A DNA stretch of 64,000 nt from Panax quinquefolius (taxonomy: Eukaryota; Streptophyta; Magnoliopsida; Apiales; Araliaceae), in the NCBI GenBank assembly GCA_020205615.1, contig CM035173.1, forward strand, positions 36,298,859 through 36,362,858, given 5' to 3'. The notes under the pieces are model-generated. The model did no database searches. It saw only the letters and a program-made list of their open reading frames with translations, and was not told the DNA's origin. Of this stretch, positions 1 through 10,098 are shown one piece after another (position 1 is the first letter of the stretch; every line of letters starts with the position of its first letter). Made by a program: the position numbers and the translations under genes.

Positions 1-816
1 AAGCAATAATTCATATTATCTGAATAATATTATTAGATAACATTGTTGGCAATGTCTAGAAAGTTCTGCCTAAGGAGAGGTTTGGTCACCTAATCATGCC
101 GCCAAGAAGAAAGAAATTCTTATTGAAAACCCCTCTTCCTTGAACCGCCGGGTTGTCAATATTGTGATTCTCAGAATCTTATTTGTGAATAATTAATTAT
201 TGATTTATATGATGAGGAAAATATTGATTTTATGTGGATATAGATGGAGAAAATTTTAAAATGACAATTGTTGAAAATTAATATTTTATCTTTTTCTCGA
301 TAAAATAATTCATTTAAATATATTATTTTAATAATATATTAACTGGTGATATTTTTACAACGAATGTGGGATATATGAGTATACGAGGAGGAAGAGTATT
401 TTGTTGCAATAAATGTTTAAAACATGTTAAACATGCTCGGTGGACCCCATTTATCGATTTCGAATTTGATTATACCGTGTAAAATCGACCGCTTGTGGAT
501 TTCTATCAATTTCCATTTGGAATTTGGAAAACTTTCTTCTCGCAAAGTTGTAGAGAATTGAATTTCCTATAAAAACACGCCAGATTCGAATTTTCTGATG
601 AAAGGGCTATTTATTATGAATTATTGAAGTTCAAGTTCAAATAATTGATTTTTGTAAGTTTTAATTACTTATTTTATGAAAACGTTTTTTTCTTACTTTT
701 CTAGAAGGTGGCATGTGGGAAATGCTAGGATCTGAATTCTAAGGTTGGCGATATGAATTTGATATATATATATTAATTTATTAAATTTTCTCGCTTTGGT
801 GTTCTAAGCAATTTCC

Positions 817-824
817 TATAAATA
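817..824 (+). promoter_or_regulatory. TATA box of LTR E
   Basis: TATAAATA preceded by CC and followed by GG. The same box sits at the equivalent place in the other Ty3 LTRs (3897, 11326, 17790, 21764). Transcription probably starts some 30 bp downstream, near GAATTGAAAATCACACC. Confidence 0.6.
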
Positions 825-1552
825 GGTGTGTTTAGGTTAGAATTGAAAATCACACCGTAAATCAAGTTTTCTCTCTATATTATCGAGCGTATTTTTGTGA
901 GTATTTTGAGTATACTTTGAGTATTGCTAGATTTGGTGCAAGTTCCCTTCAAAGACTATACCCTGGTATTCTAGCTGTAAGTACCGATCTTTCGAGGTAA
1001 GGGATATTATTTTTTTCAGAATGATATTATTTCTTCAATATCATTATAATCGAAATGTCGATCTAAAGTTTTATCAAATTTGGAATTTTTTCATGCTCTG
1101 GTTACTATTCATGGGTTACTATTCATGAGTTACTATTCACGGTTACTATTCATGAAGTTACTATTCACGAAGTTACTATTCACGAGTACTATTCATGAAA
1201 GCGTGAAGATATTTTTGTGGAATTTCTATCTTTGGTCGCTTGAGTTAGTTATTCACGATATCGACTATTCACGATACGACACTATTCACGATACTGCATT
1301 TACTTATTCAATTAAAAAATAAAATTTCTTCTTTTCGTCTAAAACATCTATTCTGGATACTAACTCCGATCAGATCCATGTTTTGATCATTCTTGAATTT
1401 TACACCACTATGATTATTTTTGAGGTATTTTTGACGTGGATAAAACCAAGTACTAATCCTTAATCCTTAATCCTTGTCATTTTGTTTCACCGGATTCGCT
1501 TTCTTTAAAAAAAATTATTTTCATCATCCTCGCCTTTAAATGATGATATTAT

Positions 1553-1735
1553 GGAATATCTTTGGCTCAGAGTGCAAAAAGATGAATGATTTCTTAAAGA
1601 ATATCTTTGGCCTTGTAGTGCAAAGATGAATGATTTTTGAAGAATATCTTTGGCTGTAGTGCAAAGATGAACAGTGTTTTAAATGAACATGACTAATCGA
1701 TGAATATCTTTGGCACAGAGTGCAAAGATGAATAT
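1553..1735 (+). repeat. Hairpin array in LTR E (4 units)
   Basis: Four units of the form AATATCTTTGGC...GTGCAAAGATGAA. In each, ATCTTTG can pair with CAAAGAT around a loop of about 9-11 nt. The first unit has extra A residues in the 3' arm. The array lies downstream of the TATA box, so it should be in the transcribed R/U5 leader. Confidence 0.7.
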
Positions 1736-2279
1736 TTGATTCCGTATGTATATCGATTGATGTTACAGGGATAAAAGATAGACGATGAACTTTTAAATTC
1801 ATACATAGAAGATAGTAGTTTGCCTTCTCTACTTAACTCTTCTAATGAATTATTATTTCATTATAATATTGATTTAAAATTTGTTGTCTATCAGATTCTA
1901 TTATATTTTTCCTGTTGAAGACTAACGATAATTTGTTGTATATTATCTTAGTCATAATATTCTTTACCGAGCTAGTTGAGCTCACCCTTTTCCTTTTTTG
2001 TTCCATTTTTCTCGTGGAGGCGAGAATATAAATGCGAGTACTTAGCCTGGGTATGGAATGAAGGTTTTAGAAAGGATTGTTTAGTAGTCCTCACCATTTT
2101 GTAAAATAATGTATCAATAAATGTGATGAGGATTTATTTGAGTATAGATATTGTCTAGAAGATAATATTTGTATTCAAACTCACAGTTTTACTGTTGTAA
2201 TAATAAAGTTGTAGTTGTTTCTGTACCATGTATTGACAACTCAGAATAGGTGATGTATACCTATTTTGGGGGCGTCACA

Positions 2280-2388
2280 AGTTTCATAACTCAATGGGAG
2301 TTTCAAAATCATTACAATCAAAGATAGGGAGAATAAATGTAGACATCCATTATATGAATTTAGACATCTATTATAATATTTTATAACA
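2280..2388 (-). mobile_element. Ty1/copia 3' LTR remnant
   Basis: These 109 bp match 35955-36060 (TTTCATAACTCAATRGRAG, then TTATATGAATTTAGACATC and TTATAATATTTTATAA). Read on the minus strand it begins TGTTATAAAATATTATAAT, a typical copia LTR start. The polypurine tract follows immediately at 2389-2400. The rest of the LTR was displaced by the insertion of LTR E. Confidence 0.75.
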
Positions 2389-2400
2389 CTCCCCCTTGGA
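2389..2400 (-). other. Polypurine tract of the copia element
   Basis: The minus strand reads TCCAAGGGGGAG directly before the 3' LTR terminus TGTTATAAAA. This is the expected primer site for plus-strand DNA synthesis and fixes the element's orientation as minus. Confidence 0.75.
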
Positions 2401-2665
2401 TGTCTATTGTATAGCCATACGCATTGAAAGGTGCCTCATTAAAAACCTTACCAGGAAAAACCCAATGGAAAAAAAACCTTGGTTAAGAGAAAAAGAGTAC
2501 AGCGCGTATTAGCTCTCCCTCATGAATGTATCCTTAAGTCCTTCAACTATCACATTCCAATATTGCGACACAATCCTTCAAACATTGTAGTTGGTAATGC
2601 TTTGGTGAACAAATCTGTTAGATTATCTTTTAAGCAAATTTGTTGAACATCAATGTCACCGCACT
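2401..2665 (-). pseudogene. Ty1/copia pol C-terminus and 3' UTR (left half, split by element A)
   Basis: Read on the minus strand, the right part encodes the end of a copia RNase H domain, with words such as DIDVQQIC and DLFTKALPT. A 3' untranslated block follows that contains the widely conserved CCTCATTAAAAACCTTACC motif (plus-strand reading). The frame continues across element A at 12607, where the minus strand encodes KHISSKFFFTHDL-like sequence. Joining the two halves across one copy of GCACT restores a continuous domain, which shows that element A inserted here. Confidence 0.75.
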
Positions 2666-3896
2666 TATAAGACCTCAACTTATTATAAATAAAATTGAAT
2701 TTTCTCTATTCATTATTCTAAATTAATAAGGTGTTAATTTGATATAATGCTTTGGTTATGGGTGAAATGTGCAAATTTTACAAAATAAGCAAGTGGTTAT
2801 AAAATATTCATTTTTGTTTGGGAATATTCTTTTCGGTCGTGGAATATTCTTTTTGTCGGGAATATTCGCATTTACGCGCAAAACCATTCGTGGGGCCTCA
2901 TAATGTAATAATTGTTTGATGAAGAAAAAACGACAAAATATGAGTTTTATAAATAATTGCAGTAGTATTAATACCAAGTAACACCGCTTGGAATACCGTG
3001 GTTAAAATATAGTAATACGCGTGGTTGCACAAAGAGAGACACATGGTATTGCACAAAGATTGTTGAATTATTGATTCGTACGTAAGAAGGCACTACTCAA
3101 CAATTGTTACAAGAGTTATCGCTCAATATTTTATTTTATTGATTCAATAATTGTCATATTGATATTTTATATTATTATTGTTTCAATAATTATCAACGCA
3201 CAAAGATTTTCCCATTATTATATCAATAATTCATATTATTTGAATAAAATTATTAGATAACATTATTGGCAATGTCTAGAAAGTTCTCATCTAAAGAGAG
3301 GTTTGGTCACCTAATCAAGGCCACCAAGAAGGAGAAATCCTTATTGGAAAGCCCCCTCTTTCCTAAAAACTGTCCGGTTGTCATAATTGTGATCCTGTAA
3401 TATTATTTTTAAATAACTAATTATTGATTTATATGATAAAAAAATATTTATTTGATGTGGATATAAATGATGGATTTATTTATGTGGTTATAAATGAAGG
3501 AATTAATGCTGAGGTATTTTATCAGTATTTTGTCAGAATGGAGGATTTAAAAATCATCCGTGTGTGAATTTTGGATATTTTCTGTTGGAAATTTGGAAAA
3601 ACTCAAAGCTACAAAGTTGTAGAGAATTCTATTTCGTGTGGAATGGACATAAAATTCGTATTTTTATGCTAAACGGACTATTTTTTATGAATTACTGAAG
3701 TTTCGAAAAATAAAATAATTTTTATTAAATTATGGGTGGGACCCACTTTTTGGTTGGTGTTGAATAACACATGGGCTGCTGATTTTTGTCCAAGAAGGCA
3801 TGCTTGGCTTTTTTTCAAATGGTGGGTGGCGTAAAAATTAAAAAGAAATAATAATATTTTATTATTTTAGTCTCCTATGGCGTTCTAGCATTTTTC

Positions 3897-3904
3897 TATA
3901 AATA
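3897..3904 (+). promoter_or_regulatory. TATA box of element A 5' LTR
   Basis: TATAAATA, followed by AGACGCTTACGTTAGAATTG. It lies about 1.23 kb into the LTR, which gives a long U3. Confidence 0.6.
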
Positions 3905-4455
3905 GACGCTTACGTTAGAATTGAAAATCACACCAGAAACAAGTTTTCTTTCTCTCTAGATTATCGAACATATTTTTGTGAGTATTTTGATACTTTGAGA
4001 GTTGCTGTTCAGTACAAGTTTTCTTCGGCTTTCTATCCGATATTCCGATCAGAAGTACCGTTATTTTGAGGTAAGGGATGTTATTTTCTTCTTAAATGAT
4101 ATTATTTTCTTCAATATCATTATGCCGAAATATTGGTGAACTTTTTAATCAAATTTGTGATTTTTTGTGTCGGGATTACTATTCACGTGTACGACACTAT
4201 TCACGAATACGGCACTATTCACCAAAAAATAAAAAAAATTCTTTTTGTCCAAGATGTCTATTTTGGCTACTATCTTTGATTGTATCCATGTTTTTATCGT
4301 TATTTTTGAATTCTCGCTTCACAATTGGTTATTATGAAGTATTATCGATCTTGATAAACCGCTATACTAATCCCTAATATTTGTCCTTCCGTCTCACCGG
4401 ATTCGCTTTTCTTTAAAATATTTTTCATCATCCTCGCCTTAAAATGATATTATCG

Positions 4456-4605
4456 AATATCTTTGGCCCAGTAGTGCAAAGATGAATGATTAATCGATGA
4501 ATATCTTTGGCCGTGTAGTGCAAAGATGAACAGTGTTGAGATGAATACGACCAACCGGGTGATATAAAATGAATATCTTTGGCCTCAGAGTGCAAAGATG
4601 AATAT
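4456..4605 (+). repeat. Hairpin array, element A 5' LTR (3 units)
   Basis: Three ATCTTTG...CAAAGAT inverted repeats with loops GCCCAGTAGTG, GCCGTGTAGTG and GCCTCAGAGTG. They are separated by spacers of roughly 18-50 bp. Confidence 0.7.
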
Positions 4606-5185
4606 TTGATTAAAGATGTATATTGATTGATGTTACAGGGGATAAAATATTGATGATGGACTTTTAAATCTTAGAAGATGGTAGAATTCATTCTCTACGT
4701 GACTCTTCTAATGGATTGTCTTTTAATGGATTGTTGTTTCCGCTGCATTTCTTGATCTAAAACTTGTTGTCTATTATATTCTATCAGATTTTTCCTTGTT
4801 GAAGACTAATGATAATTTGTTGTATATTATCTTAGTCATAATATTCTTTACTAGGCTAGTTGAGCTCACCCTTTTCCTTTTTGTTCCATTTTTCTTTCGT
4901 GAGGTGAGAACATATGCAGGATCTAATCGGGTATGGAGTGATGGTTCTAGAAAGATGTTTTAGCAAGTTCTCACTATTTATGTAAAATAGTGTATGAATA
5001 ATTATAATGAGGACTTATTTGAGTGTTGATATTGTCTAGAAGACAATATTTGTATTTAAACTCACAAAGATGTGTTGTCGTATTTTGCACGACAATCAGT
5101 ATTATTAAAGTTGTAGTTTGATTTCTGCACTATGTATTTGGTGACTCGTAATGGGTGTCAGATACCTATTTTGGGGCGCCACAAA

Positions 5186-5198
5186 TGGTATCAAAGCT
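5186..5198 (+). other. Primer-binding site of element A
   Basis: TGGTATCAAAGCT lies two bases after the 5' LTR. It matches the usual plant initiator-methionine tRNA primer site TGGTATCAGAGC with one difference. Confidence 0.7.
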
Positions 5199-5396
5199 TA
5201 GGGATATGGTCTCCAAGTGAGATCGGGAATAGAACTAGGAGGGAGAGATGAGTAAATCATTCGCTAGTGTGTCCTATCTAAGCTTATTTGTTGGTTGGTC
5301 ATAATATAGGGATATTATGTGATATGTTAATTTGTTTAATTAACCCTTGTTTTATGGCAGTATTTAAGAATGGCTGCTTAGAACGTTAACAATGGA

Positions 5397-6560
5397 GTGT
5401 ATGAGACTGTGAAACAATCTTTAGTCACAAACCAGGAGAACATGCAACAGGAAGACAATATTCCTCCTGTAAACAACACTACCGAGCAAACGATGAATGA
5501 TGGAATGTTTAGGAGCTTTATGCAGTTCATGCAAAATCAGACGAGGCAGACTCGTGTACAAAATACGGGTGGAAGTGATGGCAACGCGCGGTCTGTCACA
5601 GCCAAGCAGTTCAAAGAGTTGGGACCACCATATTTCTGGGGAAAGCTTGATCCGATTAAGGCGGAAACATGGGTCAAGCAAATTACCAAGATATTCGATG
5701 TCTTGGGATGCACGGAGGAACAGAAGGTTTCATTTGCCACCTTTATGTTCCGTGGAGAGGCAGATTACTGGTGGGAATCCGTGAAGCGTACCCATCCAGC
5801 CACACTTAACATGTCTTGGGAAAGATTTTAGTTATTCAATGACAAGTACTTTCCAGAAAGTATTCGTCATATGAAGGAGGTAGAATTTATTAGACTAGAA
5901 TGTAACAACAACGACGCATGTCTCAAAGACGAGGCAAAGTTCGCAGAGTTATCCAGGTTTGCACCTCATTTGGTGGAGAATGAGGAACGTATGACACGGA
6001 TGTTTCTAAGAGGTCTAAAACCCGAGATTTGTCAATACCTTATCTCTCATAAATTTTCTCTGTATTCAGATGTTGTCAATAGGGCTCAATTATTAGAGTG
6101 AGATAATGAGTACACTCAACCGAGGGATCACAACCTGTGGTCATACCTAGGTGGATGGCGAAAGAATCATCGGAGCGATGATAACCAAATGAGGAGGAAG
6201 AATACGGATAAAGGCGGTAACCACTTTCTAGTGGTAATCGTGGCTATGATAATAATAGAAGAGGTGAGTCTAGTGGAAATTTCAAAAGAGGAGATTCAAC
6301 AATGACGAAGAAGACATCAAGAGAAACAAACAACATCAAATGTTGCTAGGGGAGGAGAACGACCACCCAATCGTAATGTTACAAAATGCGGAAAGAGGGA
6401 CATATCATTGAAACCGCCCACAACAATCCAAGGTATGTTATAATCGTGGAAAGGAGGGTCATATAGCCCGAGAGTGTTCTCAGAAAAAAACCAAGTTCAA
6501 TGGGGATGGTGACTACAAAAGTCATCCTGATAAGTCGAAATTAACGGTTCCTCGGAAGAA
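5397..6560 (+). pseudogene. Element A gag (capsid plus zinc knuckle), broken
   Basis: The frame 5397-5831 encodes a retrotransposon gag capsid, with FKELGPPYFWGKLDP, AETWVKQITKIFDVLGC and ADYWWESVKR. A TAG stop interrupts it at 5829, and it resumes in a second open stretch at 5871-6101 (RMTRMFLRGLKPEI). A CCHC zinc knuckle follows at 6436-6477, but its second cysteine codon is CGT (Arg), giving CYNRGKEGHIAREC, so zinc binding is probably lost. Gag would form the particle that packages element RNA. In-frame stops and shifts show it is no longer made intact. The start ATG could be further upstream (about 5371), where a stop codon also breaks the frame. Confidence 0.85.
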
Positions 6561-6599
6561 GCGTTTGTCGTGGATCGCCAAAATGTGAGGAACCCGAAC

Positions 6600-7056
6600 G
6601 AGGTGATCACGGTAAGCTAATCTTGAATTCTTGTGAAGTTTATACCTTACTAGATACCGGTTCTACCCATTCTTTTATCTCTCCCTTTGTGCTCAACGCT
6701 TAAACTTGACTAAGGAGAAATTGGACTTTAACTTATCTGTTGAAACACCATTGGGTGAAACCTTCGTTACATCTACAGTTTATAAATCTTGCTTGATCCA
6801 AGTTGGCACTATCACATTACCTGTTGATCTTATCTCTTTAAAGATACTTGCTTTTGATGTGATTTTAGGAATTGATTAGTTAACCACTCATCATGTCAAA
6901 ATTGATTATTTTCGTAAGGTTGTTAGTTTTCATATTCCTAACCAACCTGTCATACGAATTCAAACAACTAAACCACTAAAATCAGTCACTGTCATATCAA
7001 GCCACAAAACTATTCGTTTATTAAAAAATGGATGCCAAGCTTTCTTAGCCCATGTT
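6600..7056 (+). pseudogene. Element A aspartic protease region
   Basis: The sequence around 6635-6675 encodes EVYTLLDTGSTHSFIS with the catalytic Asp-Thr-Gly at 6653-6661. Downstream are PVDLISLKILAFDVILGID and then a TAG where the sister element B has TGG (ILGID-stop-L versus ILGIDWL). The domain would release the pol enzymes from the polyprotein. No continuous frame joins it to gag. Confidence 0.8.
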
Positions 7057-8510
7057 ATGGATTTGAATAAAGACAAGTCAGATTTGGATAATATTTCTGT
7101 TGTTAGAGAATTTCCTGATGTATTTCCTGAAGAACTTCCCGGTCTACCCCCAGAACGTGATGTTGAATTCTTTATTGACCTTGAACCGGGTACAAAGCCC
7201 ATTTTTAAAACCCCATATCGAATGGCTCCTATTGAACTTCAGGAGTTAAAAGTCCAACTATAGGAGTTATTAGACATCGATTTCATTCGTCCTAGTACAT
7301 CTCCTCGGGGTGCTCCTGCTTTATTCAGTAAAGAAGAAAGACGGAGTTTGCGACTTTCAGACGACTATGAGAATATAACCATGTCACCATCAAGAATAGT
7401 TATCCATGTCACCAAGAAGAATAGGTATCCTACTAGAATATAACCATGTCACCATCAAGAATGATCCGCTACCTCGCATTGATGACCAGTTTGACCGCCA
7501 TAAGGAGCACAATTCTTTTCAAAGATCGACCTTCGCTTCGGATATCATCACCAAGATTAAAAACCGAGGATATTCCAAAGACCGCCTTCAGACTCTCCAG
7601 ACGGGCATTATGAATTCTTAGTCATGTCTTTTGATCGACTAATGCTCCGCTGCTTTCATGGATATGATGAATCAAGTATTCAAGGAATATTTGGATCAGT
7701 TCGTTGTTGTATTTATTGATGACATCCTCATCTATTCCAAAATCCGTGAAGATCATAAGCACCATTTGAAGCTGATACTTGGAAGGCTTCGTGAAAACAA
7801 GTTATATGCCAAGCTGAAGAAATGCGAGTTCTAGCTTAAGAAAGTAGCATTCCTTGGGCACGTGGTGTCAAAACATGGAGTATCTATTAACCCGACGAAG
7901 ATTTAAGAAATACAAAGTTGGGAGCAACCAAGTTTCATGATCAAAGTCGTAGCTTTTCTAGGCTTAACTGGTTATTATCAGAGATTCGTGGAAGGATTTT
8001 CTCGAATCCCTACTCCGTTAACTCAATTGGCTCGGAAGGATACAAAATTTGTATGGAGCGAGGAATGCGAGAAGAGTTTCCAAGAGCTCAAGAGGAGACT
8101 CATTTCGGAACTGCTTTTCAATACCATCATCCGTTTCGATGGATTTGTTATATACAAAATGATGCTTCGTGCAAAGGGTTAGGATGTGTTCTCATACAAC
8201 ATGGGAAAGTCATAGCCTATACCTCGCGACAACTCAAAGAATATGAGAGGAATTATCCTACTTAAGATCTAGAGTTGGCAGCAGGCGTTTTCGCGTTGAA
8301 GATATGGAGACACTACTTGTATGGGGAGAAAGTGGAGATTTATACGGACCATAAAAGCCTCAAATATTTCTTCACCCAAAAAAAACTTAATATGCGTCAA
8401 TGACGTTGGCTTATGCTTTTGAAAGATTACGATCACACTATTCAATATCATCCTGGAAAAGCGAACGTAGTAGCTGACGCATTGAGTAGAAGATCATATG
8501 CGAGTACGAG
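7057..8510 (+). pseudogene. Element A reverse transcriptase and RNase H, broken
   Basis: The open stretch 7057-7263 carries the linker FPDVFPEELPGLPPERDVEF. The RT palm follows in several frames. The catalytic segment [13 protein letters not shown] (FIDD box) lies at about 7705-7740. Between 7367 and 7463 the sequence GAATATAACCATGTCACC and what follows occurs twice, a local duplication of about 66 bp that element B lacks and that disrupts the fingers/palm. RNase H follows ([33 protein letters not shown]; then [13 protein letters not shown] and the DALSRRSY tail). Stops occur at 8263 and 8401. Confidence 0.85.
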
Positions 8511-8792
8511 TGCGATATTGTCAACGAAAAGGCCCATTTGGTATGACTTGCAAAGGATGGAGATAGAATTAAAGACTCCAAGGACCCACATGATGATGGC
8601 GAATATACGAGTAGAACCGACTTTAATCGATAAAGTTAAAGCTGCTCAAGCTACTGGACACAAATGATGCGTATGAAGAAGAAAGTGCAAGAAGGTGCTA
8701 TTCCAGAAGCAAGAATCGATGAAGAAGGAATACTTTGAGTCAACTCTAGACTTTGCGTTCCTAACGATTCGACTTGAATCATAGAATCATGG

Positions 8793-10080
8793 TTGAAGCA
8801 CACAACACCCCCATTTGCAATCCATCCTGGGAGTACCAAAATGTATCATGATATTCGACACACATTTTGGTGGAACAATATGAAGAGAGAGATCGCGGAG
8901 TTTATCTCGAGGTGTTTAACTTGTCAACGTGTAAAGGCGGAACATCAAGTGCCAAAAGGTCCATTGCAACCACTTGAGATTCCAGAAAGGAAGTGGGAAC
9001 ACATTACCATGGATTTTGTTACAGGTCTTCCCAAGGTTTCTCAAGGCATAGATGCGATTTGGGTTATTGTTGATAGATTAACCAAGTCTGCTCATTTCTT
9101 ACCGATACGAGAAACTTATTCCCTTGAACGTCTTGTTCGTATGTACGTGAATGATATTGTGAGATTGCATGGCATGCCAGTATCCATAGTTTCGAATCGT
9201 GACCCAAGATTCACTTCACGATTTTGGGTTAGCTTGCAGAAAGCTATGGGCACGAATTTACGATTCAGTTCGGCATACCATCCCCAAATGAACGGGTAAT
9301 CGGAAAGGACTATTCAAACCCTTGAAGATCTATTGAGACTCTGTGTTCTAGATTACAAAGGAAGTTGGGATAAGTACTTGCCACTGGTGGAATTCTCCTA
9401 CAACAACAGTTATCAAGCAAGTATAGGCATGGCTCCATTCGAGGTGTTGTATGGACGAAAGTGTCGTTCTCCAGTATGCTGGGACGAGGTGGGTGAAACA
9501 ACGTTGTTGGAACCAGAATTAGTACGCATGACTACAGAAAAGATCCAAATGATTCGACAACGTATTCAAACCTCACAAGATCGACAAAAGAGTTATGCTG
9601 ATCTTCATCGAAAGGACCTGAAATTTAATATTGGAGATCATGTACTGTTACGTATTGCTCCATGGAAAGGAGTTACAAGATTTGAAAAGGGAGGAAAGCT
9701 CAATACAAGATTTGTTGGTCCATTTGAGATTCTTGATCGAATAGGAAATGTGGCCTATAGACTCGTATTACCTCCAAGCATGTCTCGTGTTCATAATGTT
9801 TTTCATATATCTATGCTTCGTAAATATGTGAAAGACCCAAACCACATTATTGAGTTAGAACCAGACGAGATAGTCAAGATTTAACGTACGAGGAGGTACC
9901 TATTAAGATCTTGGATAGAAATAGCATGTCCTACGCACTCCAAGGTTATACCACAAGTTAAGGTTTTGTGGAGAAACCATGCAATTGAGGAAATGACACG
10001 GGAGTTGAATCGAAATAAAAGCGAGGTACCTCACCGCTCAAACACACCATGTACGTATGACGCCAATTTCGAGGACGAAA
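8793..10080 (+). pseudogene. Element A integrase with chromodomain remnant
   Basis: Frame 8793-9299 carries the HHCC zinc region (HPGSTKMYHDIRH, CLTCQRVK) and the catalytic core ([22 protein letters not shown]). A TAA stop at 9298 falls just before the catalytic glutamate segment [10 protein letters not shown], where relatives have Gln. Frame 9333-9884 continues through [13 protein letters not shown], the GPFEIL box and RVHNVFHISMLRKYV. Beyond its stop, another frame at about 9957-10020 reads VKVLWRNHAIEEMTREL, a degenerate chromodomain end. The chromodomain is what steers chromovirus integration to heterochromatin. Confidence 0.88.
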
Positions 10081-10086
10081 TTTTAT

Positions 10087-10098
10087 AAGGAGGGAGGT
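10087..10098 (+). other. Polypurine tract of element A
   Basis: AAGGAGGGAGGT directly abuts the 3' LTR start TGTAAGACC at 10099. Elements B and C have the same kind of tract at their 3' LTRs. Confidence 0.7.

Larger units (their letters stand above)
1..2279 (+). mobile_element. Ty3 chromovirus LTR, 3' part (element E), cut by window edge
   Basis: This stretch aligns base for base with the LTRs at 20391-23216 and 27982-30499, starting about 550 bp inside them. It ends with the same terminus, TTTTGGGGGCGTCACA, at 2279. It holds a TATA box at 817-824, a run of ACTATTCAYG motifs (about 1100-1300) and a hairpin array (1553-1735). The next bases, AGTTT, belong to a copia LTR that is also present at the right side of the nest, so E inserted into that LTR. 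The other end, and whether this is a solo LTR or the 3' LTR of a full element, lie left of the window. Short reading frames inside it are not genes. Confidence 0.85.
2666..5183 (+). repeat. 5' LTR of element A
   Basis: Starts TATAAGACC, whereas the 3' copy starts TGTAAGACC, so the terminal TG has mutated to TA here. It ends GGGGCGCCACA. A TATA box (TATAAATA) lies at 3897-3904, ACTATTCACG motifs at about 4167-4212 and a hairpin array at about 4456-4605. Near both LTR starts there are repeated GGAATATTC motifs. Confidence 0.92.

Noticed and set aside
1080..1322. Open frame in LTR E with repeated tyrosine/serine-rich residues
   Set aside because: It reads through the ACTATTCAYG repeat, and the same region in sister LTRs is not conserved in frame.
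1553..1735. Possible CRISPR-like repeat-spacer array
   Set aside because: The window is plant nuclear DNA, the repeats are imperfect, spacers are short and similar, and the array belongs to LTRs.
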